Below are positions 53,345 to 62,643 of a stretch of DNA of 64,000 nt, in pieces. Every line of letters starts with the position of its first letter. The stretch's first letter is position 1. This stretch comes from Bacteroidota bacterium. Its GTDB lineage: Bacteria > Bacteroidota > Bacteroidia > Chitinophagales > LD1. The notes below the pieces were generated by a model. The model was given only the letters and a program-made list of their open reading frames with translations, was not told the origin of the DNA and did no database searches. The stretch lies in assembly GCA_026391075.1 (NCBI GenBank), contig JAPLES010000020.1:1-64000 (forward strand), written 5' to 3'. A program made the translations under genes and the position numbers.

Positions 53345-54787
53345 TCATTCACTGGTGCTGGTTTTCGCTTTTGCTTGCATCGTTGCATCCAGGAACTTTG
53401 CAAACTTCATTTGACCGCCATCATTAAAATGGTAATCAATGGCTGAAGAGCAGTCTTGTTCAGTAATTAATCCCTTGGGTGGAAAATGAACATAGCTCCA
53501 AAGGTCTTTAAATACCCATCGGTAATTCTGTTCATATTCTTTCGTTCCGAAATTTTTCATTTCCGGAGTTGAAATAAATACAATTGAAAAATTTGTACCT
53601 GCTGAGTCGGCAAGGGCTTTAATTTTTTGAAGACTGTGATAAGTGGCTAGTGAATCTTGTGTAGGAGTAGTTGTATAATTTACAGCCGGGCAAGCATTAA
53701 AATACAACTGGGTGGTAACACAACTTTGTTGAGCAAGCTTTGCCCACACATCACTTTTTTCAAAAAGCGAATAATGTTTTCGGTAGATGCGGTACGTTTT
53801 TTCAGGAGGAAAGGCTAGGTTAGGTTTACCGGTTAGTGCAGCAGGCAAGTAGTTATTGATTACACCTACACCAGGTATATCTGTGTACTGCGGAATATAG
53901 GGCAATGGTTCTCTGTCTTCATTCATAATATCGTTCCAGCCACAAAACAAAACACATACTTCATCGGGTTTTAACTCTGGAATAAATTTTTGCGCAAATT
54001 GACGGTATTGAACCGGGTCTGACCCGTGAATGCCTGCGGCACAAACCACTTGATTTGGATTTTCTTTTCGATAAATTTCAATAAAGCATTTGCTAAATCT
54101 GGAAGCTCCTAGTCCTTCTAAAAAAGAATCTCCTACGAATAGTATCTTTTTTTTCCGGCTAGTGTCGATTCCACTTAAAGAATCAACAGTTCTCGTGTCA
54201 AAATTAAATGCGTTTGGAAATCCTAGTTTGTTTACCATGAACTCAATAGGAAACTTAGCATTGGGAAAGGAGTCGTAGTCATAGAAAGTCATCCCTGTTT
54301 CATCTGCAATTAATTCGTGCGTTATTACAGGGTCGGTTTTTGCAAAGTCAACTCCTTTAAAATAGCTCCCGGGGAAATAACCCTGTTTAGTAAACTGATT
54401 CTCTTTAATCAAAAGCACGCCTACTATAACAAGCACAAAACAGATAAAGAACAAAAGTTTTGTAAACAGATTTTTCTCTTTAGCAATAAGAGGTTGCGCT
54501 TTAATCCACAAGGGTTTTAAAGAACAGATACTTACACGAAAAACGCATACCATACCCAAAGCAGCGAACAGATAAAACAAAACTGCATGAACAATATACG
54601 TGTGGTGAAAAATATTTTTCGTATCCCTCAGCCAAAAAAGAAACAGACTCTGTTCGCCAGCAATAATTTGTTGAAGATGCAATGAAATTTGAATTTTTGC
54701 CAACGGCAAAAACAGCATGAGTGCCACGGTCAAAATGAGCACCGTAAATAAAACGGGGTATATCACATTGTTGAGTATCCGTTTCAT
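53345..54787 (-). CDS. Membrane-anchored SGNH/GDSL hydrolase (2), divergent
   Basis: 480 residues with three membrane segments (about 10-30, 64-85, 108-127), then an SGNH domain: VGDSFLEGLGA (Ser221), GIHGSDPVQY, CGWNDIMNE (Asn of block III retained) and IDYHFNDGGQMKFAKFL as the acid/His block. It differs from the other three SGNH proteins, which carry DGHHN. It overlaps the upstream SGNH gene by 4 bases. The block III GWND is closer to classical SGNH esterases, so this may be the true esterase of the set. Confidence 0.8.
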   Translation of the reverse strand: MKRILNNVIYPVLFTVLILTVALMLFLPLAKIQISLHLQQIIAGEQSLFLFWLRDTKNIFHHTYIVHAVLFYLFAALGMVCVFRVSICSLKPLWIKAQPLIAKEKNLFTKLLFFICFVLVIVGVLLIKENQFTKQGYFPGSYFKGVDFAKTDPVITHELIADETGMTFYDYDSFPNAKFPIEFMVNKLGFPNAFNFDTRTVDSLSGIDTSRKKKILFVGDSFLEGLGASRFSKCFIEIYRKENPNQVVCAAGIHGSDPVQYRQFAQKFIPELKPDEVCVLFCGWNDIMNEDREPLPYIPQYTDIPGVGVINNYLPAALTGKPNLAFPPEKTYRIYRKHYSLFEKSDVWAKLAQQSCVTTQLYFNACPAVNYTTTPTQDSLATYHSLQKIKALADSAGTNFSIVFISTPEMKNFGTKEYEQNYRWVFKDLWSYVHFPPKGLITEQDCSSAIDYHFNDGGQMKFAKFLDATMQAKAKTSTSE

Positions 54788-56088
54788 TTTTGCTGCTTTG
54801 CTTTTAATTCGCTTCTTAAACCAAAAGAATCTAATGCCTGTTCAACTCCTTTTGCCATTAGAAAATAGCCCGCGCTATTATGATGACCATCTTGCTTCCA
54901 ATAGTATTTACTGATGTCGTTTTTATTGTTTGCAAATTGCGTTACATAGTAAGGTAGCAAATCGAAAACATAAACATGGTCAAGGGAACGAATGCTTACC
55001 AGAATCTTACTCAAATCGTAATCATAATGTTCTTGTATCACTTCGCCTTGATTGGGCTGTAGCAACACGAAAAATTTTGTTTCGTTCTGTTTGGCTGCTT
55101 CGGCATAAGTCGAAAAAATCGCAATGGCTTTTTGGTCGAGTTTATTTTTCACTTCTTCGGCAAATGGAGTTTTAATCAATAGTTCATTGTAACCTATTAC
55201 TGTAAAAAAAGTTCTCGATACATAACTCAAGGCGTAAATGGGTTCCCACCATGGCGGTGATGGAAATTTGATGGTACCGTTTTTTTGAAAACGTTCCAAT
55301 CCTCCTTTCACTGCTATGTCTGTATTTATATCGTTAGAAGAAAGTGTCTGTAGAATAATATCAGGATGGTAAACTGCTAGGCGGTCTCGATAGTTCACAA
55401 AATTCACATCAGGGTCATCGCCCGAAATTCCGCTATTCAGCACATAGTAGTTGCTGTCTTTGGCGGCCAATAAATTCCGCAGCAAACTCGGGTAGCAAGA
55501 ATCGAAAGGAGCTCCTACTCCTTCGGTAAAAGAATCGCCAGCAATTAAAATACGCTTTTCATTTTTATTTTTTGCGAGCAACCATTCTATATCAGAAAAA
55601 CCGAGTGAGTTGCATTGCCTTACATAATTAAACTCTGGTCGGGTGATATAAAATTTTTCATTTGGCTCATGCGTGCGGTAATAGGTTTCATACGTAGCAT
55701 TGTAGCGCGAAGCATAACCCGCTTTTATATGCTCCATATAAGTATCTCCCACACCTGTTGTATAGAGTACCAGTTCCAGTACAAGCAGTGTAAAGGCTAC
55801 CGAGGCAAGTAGCGTTTGAAATTTTGCATACTGCTTAAATGCAAACCATTGGTTTGAAATTTTTAGAATAAAAGCTAACCCTATCCAAACAAAAAAATAC
55901 AAGGCCAAATGCGTGTGCCATTTAATAAATGCGTAACCCACTTCTTGTGCCCAGTAAATTTCCCAAAGCAAGTAAAACAAAGAGGCAGTGAGCAGCATAC
56001 TGCTTAAAGATATAGTGAAATCAAAACGGAGATGTGTTTTATCCTGAAAAAAAATAAATTTTGAACGTTCTGTTTTTTCCTTTCTCAT
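54784..56088 (-). CDS. Membrane-anchored SGNH/GDSL hydrolase (3)
   Basis: 434 residues: three membrane segments (about 25-47, 58-77, 90-112), then SGNH blocks IAGDSFTEGVGAP (Ser186), GISGDDPDVNF, LSSNDINTD and WKQDGHHNSAGY. The membrane part shares YLLWEIYWA and IKWHT with the protein at 56091, and Ser186 has the same position, so the two are tandem duplicates. It overlaps the downstream SGNH gene by 4 bases. Confidence 0.85.
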   Translation of the reverse strand: MRKEKTERSKFIFFQDKTHLRFDFTISLSSMLLTASLFYLLWEIYWAQEVGYAFIKWHTHLALYFFVWIGLAFILKISNQWFAFKQYAKFQTLLASVAFTLLVLELVLYTTGVGDTYMEHIKAGYASRYNATYETYYRTHEPNEKFYITRPEFNYVRQCNSLGFSDIEWLLAKNKNEKRILIAGDSFTEGVGAPFDSCYPSLLRNLLAAKDSNYYVLNSGISGDDPDVNFVNYRDRLAVYHPDIILQTLSSNDINTDIAVKGGLERFQKNGTIKFPSPPWWEPIYALSYVSRTFFTVIGYNELLIKTPFAEEVKNKLDQKAIAIFSTYAEAAKQNETKFFVLLQPNQGEVIQEHYDYDLSKILVSIRSLDHVYVFDLLPYYVTQFANNKNDISKYYWKQDGHHNSAGYFLMAKGVEQALDSFGLRSELKAKQQK

Positions 56089-56090
56089 AT

Positions 56091-57389
56091 TTATTGAGAA
56101 TTGTTCGGGTTGTTCGCAAATAAACTATCTGTAACTAAGGCGGCATATATTCCATCAGCCATCATTGCATATCCCTTCCCGTTATGATGTCCATCAAGTG
56201 GCCAATAAAAACTTTCAGGAGAGGTATTCCTGTTTGTTATTTGGGTTTTATAAAATGGAAGAAGGTCTACTACTTTCAAATTGTCAATGCGGTTGAGGGC
56301 TTTCATTATTTTCGAAAAATCATAACTGTATTGATTTGATTTTACTTCGCCAAGAAAAGGTTGCAACACGACTACCAATCGGCAATTATTTTTTTTAGCC
56401 AGCGCGGCATAGCTTTTAAAAAGTTCAATTGTTTGTGTATCCAATTCATTTTTTCTTGCATTAATATCTGCATCGCGCAATAAAAGTTGGTTGTAACCAA
56501 GTGCGTTGAAATAAAAACGAGATAGAAAACTTAAAGCATAAATGGGTTCCCACCAAGGACCTTTTTTAAACTGGACTTTACCACCGGGCAAAAATCTTTC
56601 CATGCCTCCACGCACTATTAAGTCCACGTTTATATCACCCGAAGAAAGCGTTTGCAAAATCACATCCGGTTGATAACCCGTCAACCTGTCGCGATAGTTT
56701 ACAAAATTGATAAACGGGTCGCTACCACAAACGCCCGCGTTCATTAAATAAACTAATGAATCTGCTTTTGTTCTGTTGCGAAGTTGCGAAACATACGAAG
56801 AATCATATGGCGCACCATCGCCTTCGGTAAATGAATCACCTAAAGCCAGAACTCTTTTTTCTCCGTTCTTTTTGTCCATCGCCCACTCTGGGTCAGAATA
56901 CCCTCGCGAGTTTGCAATGCGCTCATAATTATATTCTCTTTTAGTTATCCAACGGCTTTGGTTTGGTGGATAAGTATGATACCACGATTCTCCTTCTGCA
57001 TGATACCAGGAGTTATATCCGTTTCCGATGCGTTCAAGGGCGGTTTCGTTAATCCTGAAGCAAGAGAGAAAAAACTCGACCAGCATCAGCACTACGATAA
57101 CAGAAGAAAAGGCAGTGATAAGTTTTTCATAAACCAATTTATTGATAGTATAGAAGAGGTAATATAATACCAAATATATCGCTATCCAGAAATATACATA
57201 CAGCATTAACCGCGTATGCCATTTAATACAGTTGTAACCCACTTTATCTGCCCAATAAATTTCCCAAAGCAGGTAAGGCAATGCAAGTAGTATTAAGAAC
57301 CAGTGATAGTGAATCCTAAAACTGATATGTAACCCTGGCTCTTTGTACGCAGTTATAAGTCTAATAAATGAGCGGGTTTCTCTTTGCAT
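56091..57389 (-). CDS. Membrane-anchored SGNH/GDSL hydrolase (4)
   Basis: 432 residues, tandem duplicate of the protein at 54784: membrane segments about 28-45, 60-80 and 92-111; SGNH blocks LALGDSFTEGDGAP (Ser186), GVCGSDPFINF, LSSGDINVD (Gly-Asp in place of Asn-Asp) and WPLDGHHNGKGY. It is the first gene of the minus-strand operon, two bases before the next gene. A 15 bp palindrome lies 27 bases upstream in the divergent promoter region shared with the radical SAM/FkbH operon. Confidence 0.85.
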   Translation of the reverse strand: MQRETRSFIRLITAYKEPGLHISFRIHYHWFLILLALPYLLWEIYWADKVGYNCIKWHTRLMLYVYFWIAIYLVLYYLFYTINKLVYEKLITAFSSVIVVLMLVEFFLSCFRINETALERIGNGYNSWYHAEGESWYHTYPPNQSRWITKREYNYERIANSRGYSDPEWAMDKKNGEKRVLALGDSFTEGDGAPYDSSYVSQLRNRTKADSLVYLMNAGVCGSDPFINFVNYRDRLTGYQPDVILQTLSSGDINVDLIVRGGMERFLPGGKVQFKKGPWWEPIYALSFLSRFYFNALGYNQLLLRDADINARKNELDTQTIELFKSYAALAKKNNCRLVVVLQPFLGEVKSNQYSYDFSKIMKALNRIDNLKVVDLLPFYKTQITNRNTSPESFYWPLDGHHNGKGYAMMADGIYAALVTDSLFANNPNNSQ

Positions 57390-57415
57390 TATTATTACTT
57401 AATAAAGGAAGGTTG

Positions 57416-57430
57416 TCAAATTAAATTTGA
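57416..57430. promoter_or_regulatory. Palindrome in the divergent promoter region of the SGNH and FkbH operons
   Basis: TCAAATT-A-AATTTGA, a perfect 7 bp inverted repeat around one base, in the 115 bp between the divergent operons. The position suits an operator controlling both sides, but AT-rich palindromes also arise by chance. Confidence 0.4.
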
Positions 57431-57504
57431 TGTGGTTTTTTTATTTTGCTTCGCAACTGTATATTCAAACAAACTTAGAATCCTTCACAGAGTAAATAAA
57501 CCAA

Positions 57505-58785
57505 ATGAATTTGATTCAACGGGTAAAATCGAAGATAGCCCAATATAAATTTAGTACCGATACGCACCTGTCAAAATCAGAAGTTTTTTGCATGGCTCCC
57601 TGGATACAATTGCATGCACAAACCAATGGTAAGGCGGCTCCTTGTTGCATGTCGGCAGTGTATGACGGCAACGAAATTGGTGATTTAATGAGCAACCCCA
57701 ATTTAGAAGCCGCTTGGAATTCGACCAACATGAAACAGTTGCGCCTAAACATGTTGAGCGGTAAAGAAAGTACCATCTGTAATAATTGTTATGCCCATGA
57801 GCGGATTGGCAAAACAAGCGAGCGCGGAAATTACAACCGCGATTTTGTGCGCTACTACGAGCGTGTAAAACAAACACTGCCCGATGGCACTTTAACTGAA
57901 CGCAATGTGCCGGTAATTGATTTGCGTTTTTCAAATAAGTGCAATTACAAATGCCGGATATGCAGCAGCGAATACAGCACGCTATGGTACGAGGAAGAAG
58001 TAAAACTGGGATTGAACCCTCCGCAAAAAGAATTGAAACCGGTAACCGATGAGAAAGCTTTTTGGGAATCGTTTAAAAGTATGTTGCCCGGTGTGGAGCG
58101 ATTGCATTTTGCAGGAGGCGAGCCGCTGTTTATGGATGAACACTATGAAGTGCTTGAACATCTAATTGCCATAGGCAAAACCGATGTCAACCTTACTTAC
58201 AACACAAATTTCTCAACGCTCCGCTACAAAAAACACAACATAGCTGAACTATGGAACAAGTTTCGCCAGGTAGACGTGTGGGCTAGTTTAGATGGCATGG
58301 GCGTGCAGGGTGATTATCACCGCAAGGGGCAACGGTGGTCTAAAATAGAAGAGAACATCCGCGAAATTCAGAAAGAGTGCAACACTGTTTTTTTTGGGGT
58401 GAATGTAACGGTGAGCATTTTTAATGTGTTACACATTCCCGCGTTTTATAAGCATTTGGTAGAAAATAAATTTGTGGCACCAGAACGGGTGAACCTATAT
58501 CCTCTTTATTCTCCTTTTGCATTTTGTGTTACCAACCTTATTCCAAAACTGAAACAACAGGTGGTAAGTGATTACGCAAATTTTGAAAACACTTATCTTA
58601 AATCATTTCCCGACAACACTCCTGTAAAAAATCATTTAAAAGCTGTGGTTACTTTAATGGAGAGCAAAGACGATAATCTGAAAAAAGAATTTCAACAAAA
58701 AATAAATGCGGTTGATGAAATAAGGGGCGAAAAATTTGCAGAGGTTTTTCCGGAACTGATGGACATGATGGTAGCAATTGATTAA
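57505..58785 (+). CDS. Radical SAM enzyme with N-terminal SPASM/twitch-like region (4)
   Basis: 426 residues. The N-terminal region has Cys29 (CMAPWIQLHAQTNG), Cys47/48 (PCC), NLEAAWNSTNMKQLR and Cys92/95 (CNNC). The core has CNYKCRIC (Cys146, 150, 153), AGGEPL and TYNTN. It is more distant from the other three and lacks the SSSIRKNR segment, so it probably acts on another substrate or step. It is the first gene of the right-hand operon, 27 bases before the FkbH gene. Confidence 0.87.
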   Translation: MNLIQRVKSKIAQYKFSTDTHLSKSEVFCMAPWIQLHAQTNGKAAPCCMSAVYDGNEIGDLMSNPNLEAAWNSTNMKQLRLNMLSGKESTICNNCYAHERIGKTSERGNYNRDFVRYYERVKQTLPDGTLTERNVPVIDLRFSNKCNYKCRICSSEYSTLWYEEEVKLGLNPPQKELKPVTDEKAFWESFKSMLPGVERLHFAGGEPLFMDEHYEVLEHLIAIGKTDVNLTYNTNFSTLRYKKHNIAELWNKFRQVDVWASLDGMGVQGDYHRKGQRWSKIEENIREIQKECNTVFFGVNVTVSIFNVLHIPAFYKHLVENKFVAPERVNLYPLYSPFAFCVTNLIPKLKQQVVSDYANFENTYLKSFPDNTPVKNHLKAVVTLMESKDDNLKKEFQQKINAVDEIRGEKFAEVFPELMDMMVAID

Positions 58786-58812
58786 CTGGGAATTTAAGTT
58801 AACGTATAGGTG

Positions 58813-60540
58813 ATGCTATCATTCAATGAACTAAAAATTTTTTACGGCAAAAAAACAAAAAGCAATTCTGTTCCTGTAAAGATTGCCTTACTCACCGATT
58901 CCTCCACTCAATTATTAGCTCAGGCTATTACAGGCTTTGGAGTTTTTAATGATTGCGACTATGAACTTTGGCAAGCTGATTATAATCAAATTGACTTGCA
59001 GATTTATGACAACAACTCTGCACTATATAAATTTAAGCCCGATTATATTATTGTATTGAGAAGCTCAGAACATTTATTAAACACTTTTTATAAAACTGGT
59101 GTTAATGTAAGGGAAAATTTTGCTGCCGTTGAAATAAATCGTTTTGAAAATCTGATACAAACTATTTCAGCAAATACTACCTGCAAAATAATTACCAATA
59201 CTTATCCTGAAATAAATGATGCCGTTTTTGGAAATTATGCAGCTAAGGTTGTAGCTTCTTTTATTTATCAAATCAGAAAACTCAATTTGAGTATTATGGA
59301 TTTGGCACAGCAACACGAAAATCTTTTGCTCCTCGATATGGCAAGCCTCGTTGCTGAAAAAGGATATTGCCATTCGTTTGATTCCAAATTATATGTAACA
59401 GCCGATATGGTTTACAACTTGGAGATTTTACCTGTCATTGCTCAAAACATTCATTCCATTATACAGGCAGCAGAGAGTCGTTTTAAAAAATGTTTGATTG
59501 TTGATTTGGACAATACGTTGTGGGGTGGTGTAATTGGCGATGATGGTTTGGAAGGGATTCAAATTGGTAACTTGGGAATAGGTAAGGCGTTTTCTGAGTT
59601 TCAGCTTTGGATAAAAGAATTAAAACAACGGGGGATTATAATAGCCGTGTGTAGCAAAAATACCGAAGCTGTTGCCAAAGAGCCATTTGAAAAACACCCC
59701 GATATGGAATTGCGTTTGGATGATATTGCACTATTTGTTGCCAATTGGGAAAGCAAAGCCGATAACATAAAACACATTCAACAGATTCTTCAAATTGGTT
59801 TTGATAGTATGGTATTCTTAGACGACAACATTTTTGAACGAGAGATGGTTCGTAAAGCCATTCCTGAAGTTACTATTCCTGACTTGCCCGAAGACCCGGT
59901 TGATTATTTAATGTACTTACGTACGCTTAATCTATTTGAAACAGCATCGTTTATAAACGAAGATGAAGGCAGAACAAAACAATACCAGGAGGAAGCAAAG
60001 CGAGTTGTTTTTCAAAAAACATTTGAAGCTGAGTCAGATTTTTTGAAAAACTTAGAAATGGTTTCAGAAATTTCTTCGTTCAATTCTTTTAGTATTCCAC
60101 GCATAGCACAGCTTTGTCAACGTTCCAATCAATTTAATTTAAGAACCCAACGATACACCGAAACAGAACTAAAACAGCTTACAGAGAACAACGATTATTT
60201 TACCCTTTCGTTTTCATTAGCCGATAAATTTGGTAATCATGGATTGATAGCCGCAATAATTTTGAAAAAAGAAAATAAGAACACTTTGTTTATAGAGAAC
60301 TGGATTATGAGTTGTCGGGTTTTAACCAGAGGAATGGAACAATTTTCATTACATGCTATAACACAGTTAGCATGTAAAAACAAATTTTCCATGTTGAAAG
60401 GAGAATATTTACCAACTACAAAAAACGGGCTAGTTAAAGACCATTATTTAAAACTAGGGTTCAACTATATCGAAGGTTTTTGGCAAATGAACTTGAACGA
60501 AAGCAACTTCATCAACCAGACATACATACAACCCAAATAA
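58813..60540 (+). CDS. FkbH-like HAD-IIIC enzyme (acyl-carrier-protein loading)
   Basis: 575 residues from ATG 58813; a GTG one codon earlier is possible. An N-terminal SGNH-like region (about 20-215) is followed by a HAD phosphatase domain with LIVDLDNTLWGGVIGDDG (Asp nucleophiles about 231/233) and a C-terminal GNAT-like domain (IENWIMSCRVLTRGMEQF). FkbH proteins take 1,3-bisphosphoglycerate, release phosphate and load a glyceryl group on an acyl carrier protein. The next gene encodes such a carrier, 2 bases away, which supports this role. Other 3-carbon hydroxyacyl donors cannot be excluded. Confidence 0.9.
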   Translation: MLSFNELKIFYGKKTKSNSVPVKIALLTDSSTQLLAQAITGFGVFNDCDYELWQADYNQIDLQIYDNNSALYKFKPDYIIVLRSSEHLLNTFYKTGVNVRENFAAVEINRFENLIQTISANTTCKIITNTYPEINDAVFGNYAAKVVASFIYQIRKLNLSIMDLAQQHENLLLLDMASLVAEKGYCHSFDSKLYVTADMVYNLEILPVIAQNIHSIIQAAESRFKKCLIVDLDNTLWGGVIGDDGLEGIQIGNLGIGKAFSEFQLWIKELKQRGIIIAVCSKNTEAVAKEPFEKHPDMELRLDDIALFVANWESKADNIKHIQQILQIGFDSMVFLDDNIFEREMVRKAIPEVTIPDLPEDPVDYLMYLRTLNLFETASFINEDEGRTKQYQEEAKRVVFQKTFEAESDFLKNLEMVSEISSFNSFSIPRIAQLCQRSNQFNLRTQRYTETELKQLTENNDYFTLSFSLADKFGNHGLIAAIILKKENKNTLFIENWIMSCRVLTRGMEQFSLHAITQLACKNKFSMLKGEYLPTTKNGLVKDHYLKLGFNYIEGFWQMNLNESNFINQTYIQPK

Positions 60541-60542
60541 TA

Positions 60543-60788
60543 ATGGAACAAAAGGAAATATTGTTGCAGCTGAATCAAATTTTTAGCGATATTCTTGACA
60601 ACACCTCAATAGTAATAACAGAAATTTCAAGAGCTAAGGATATAGAGGAATGGGATTCATTAAATAATATCCAGTTGGTCGTAGCTATCGAAAAACATTT
60701 CAAAATTAAATTCACTACCCTCGAAATTCAGAATTGGAAAAATGTAGGCGAGATGTGTCACTCTATTCAAAAAAGGCTTCAAAAATAG
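60543..60788 (+). CDS. Acyl carrier protein
   Basis: 81 residues from ATG 60543, directly after the FkbH stop; an upstream in-frame codon at 60480 lies inside the FkbH gene and is rejected. The phosphopantetheine site is Ser in EWDSLNNIQLVVAIEKHF (about residue 38), and helices flank it as in the family. It is the likely carrier of the acyl group made by the FkbH enzyme and used by the MBOAT protein downstream. A 4'-phosphopantetheinyl transferase is not in the window. Confidence 0.9.
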   Translation: MEQKEILLQLNQIFSDILDNTSIVITEISRAKDIEEWDSLNNIQLVVAIEKHFKIKFTTLEIQNWKNVGEMCHSIQKRLQK

Positions 60789-60800
60789 TTAATAGTGGTC

Positions 60801-61202
60801 ATGAATAACACCAAACTACGAGCACACCATATCGGCTGTCTTACAAGCGATATGCAAAGTTCTATTGCTGCCTACCGCAAACTTGGATTTCAAAATATAT
60901 CTGAAGTTACTTTCGTAAGCTCTCAAAAAGTAAAAGTTTGTTTTGTTGAAATTAAGCAAGGTTTTTATTTAGAATTAGTAGAGATTTCAGAAACAAATCA
61001 CGCGCTTCAAAAAATATTTAAAAGCAATAATCCTTATTACCATGTTGGCTATTTGGTTGATGGTATAGATGTTTGTATAGCAGACTTGGAACTTGAAGGC
61101 TATCATATAGTTAGCCAATTTGACTCTGAAGCATTCGATGGCAAGCGATGTGCATTTATGTATTCTCCCGAGATGCACCTAATAGAATTGATAGAAGAAT
61201 AA
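60801..61202 (+). CDS. VOC (glyoxalase/epimerase fold) protein
   Basis: 133 residues from ATG 60801; the frame opens two codons earlier at GTG. Two beta-alpha-beta-beta-beta modules: RAHHIGCLTSDMQSSIAAYRKLGF and YHVGYLVDGIDVCIADLELEG, ending in MHLIELIEE. His and Glu at the metal positions are kept. The layout is like methylmalonyl-CoA epimerases. In FkbH-ACP-MBOAT clusters it could adjust the acyl group (for example its stereochemistry), but that is inference. Confidence 0.85.
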   Translation: MNNTKLRAHHIGCLTSDMQSSIAAYRKLGFQNISEVTFVSSQKVKVCFVEIKQGFYLELVEISETNHALQKIFKSNNPYYHVGYLVDGIDVCIADLELEGYHIVSQFDSEAFDGKRCAFMYSPEMHLIELIEE

Positions 61203-61209
61203 ACATCCT

Positions 61210-62643
61210 ATGCTTTTTAACTCTTTCGATTTTCTGATTTTCTTTCCGCTGGTTACACTCGTTTATTATTTACTTCCTCATCGCTACAGGTGGGCGCATC
61301 TGCTGCTGGCAAGTTGCATTTTCTATTGTGCGTTTATTCCCATTTATATTTTCATTCTATTCTTTACCATAACCATTGACTATATTGCCGGAAGGCTTAT
61401 CGAAAAATCGGCAGATAAAAAACGAAAGCATTTTCTCATCCTAAGTGTATTGGCAAACATTAGTGTGCTAGTTGTTTTTAAATACTTGAATTTTTTGACC
61501 GAAAACATGAATGTTTTGTTGAGTGCCTTGCGTATAACTACCCATCCTCTACCATTCTTAAATATTATTCTTCCTATCGGTTTATCGTTTCATACTTTTC
61601 AAGCCATGAGCTATACTATTGAAGTGTATAGGGGAAATCAAAAAGCTGAAAAACATTTTGGCATCTATGCGCTCTATGTGATGTTCTATCCTCAGTTGGT
61701 TGCCGGTCCTATTGAACGTCCCCAAAATTTGCTCCATCAATTTTATGAAAAACACGAATTGCGTTATGAAAATCTACTTCATGGTTTAAGGCAAATGCTA
61801 TGGGGATTGTTCAAAAAAGCAGTAATAGCCGACCGTCTGGCTTTGTTTGTAAATCCTGTTTTTCAGTCACCTAATGATTACAATGCCATCAATTTGCTCA
61901 TTGCCATTTTCTTTTTTGCTTACCAGGTTTACTTTGATTTTTCAGGTTACTCAGATATTGCTTTAGGGTCGGCAAAACTTTTAGGATTTAATCTTACGCG
62001 AAACTTCAATCATCCATTTCAAAGTAAAAGCGTTACTGAATTTTGGAGGCGTTGGCATATTTCCTTATCCAGTTGGTTAAGCGATTATATTTTTAATCCA
62101 ATTATCATTAACTATCGAAATGGTGGCAAAGCCGCCATTTTATTTGGACTGTTAATCACCTTTTTTATTAGTGGCTTATGGCACGGTGCAGGATGGACAT
62201 TTGCAATATTCGGATTGTTGCACGGGGCAGCAGTTATTTATGAATTTCTTACCCAAAAACTCAGAAAAAAATTATCAAAACAAATTCCTTCGTTTCTTTA
62301 TAACGTAGGCAGTCAATTCCTGACGTTCAGTTTTTTACTATTCACCTGGATATTTTTCAGAGCAACCAATTTGGAACAAGCATCTCTATTTATATCGAAA
62401 ATAAGTTCCTATAGCGCCCTTTATTTTCAATACATCCCATCTCAAATTTTTGGAAAGTTGAGTTTTATAGTGGCTATACTTGGTTGCATATATGTGCTTA
62501 TTCTCGAACGATATTTAGACCCGGAATTGGATATGCTTAACCATAAACCATTTTTGGATTTTGCTTTTTGCACTTTAGCTTTATTTCTTGTATTAAGTTT
62601 CGGAGTGTTTGAGCATCTATCATTTATTTACTTTCAGTTTTAA
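61210..62643 (+). CDS. MBOAT family O-acyltransferase
   Basis: 477 residues, about ten membrane segments. Family hallmarks: LPIGLSFHTFQAMSYTIEVYRG, PQLVAGPIERPQNLL, FDFSGYSDIALGSAKLLGF, the EFWRRWHISLSSW segment (His283) and the catalytic His325 in SGLWHGAGWT. This is the AlgI/DltB/PatA group, which passes acyl groups across the membrane for glycan O-acylation. It lies after FkbH, ACP and VOC genes, which suggests the carrier-bound acyl group is its donor. Its stop overlaps the start of the SGNH gene by one base (TAATG), as in AlgI/AlgX-like pairs. Confidence 0.93.
   Translation: MLFNSFDFLIFFPLVTLVYYLLPHRYRWAHLLLASCIFYCAFIPIYIFILFFTITIDYIAGRLIEKSADKKRKHFLILSVLANISVLVVFKYLNFLTENMNVLLSALRITTHPLPFLNIILPIGLSFHTFQAMSYTIEVYRGNQKAEKHFGIYALYVMFYPQLVAGPIERPQNLLHQFYEKHELRYENLLHGLRQMLWGLFKKAVIADRLALFVNPVFQSPNDYNAINLLIAIFFFAYQVYFDFSGYSDIALGSAKLLGFNLTRNFNHPFQSKSVTEFWRRWHISLSSWLSDYIFNPIIINYRNGGKAAILFGLLITFFISGLWHGAGWTFAIFGLLHGAAVIYEFLTQKLRKKLSKQIPSFLYNVGSQFLTFSFLLFTWIFFRATNLEQASLFISKISSYSALYFQYIPSQIFGKLSFIVAILGCIYVLILERYLDPELDMLNHKPFLDFAFCTLALFLVLSFGVFEHLSFIYFQF

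Noticed and set aside
57505-58785. Ribosomal-peptide (RiPP) cluster based on the radical SAM enzymes
   Set aside because: No short precursor gene, leader-binding domain or peptide exporter is found near any of the four enzymes.
60480-60542. Longer start for the acyl carrier protein
   Set aside because: It would lie inside the FkbH gene. The carrier fold begins at the ATG 60543 directly after the FkbH stop.
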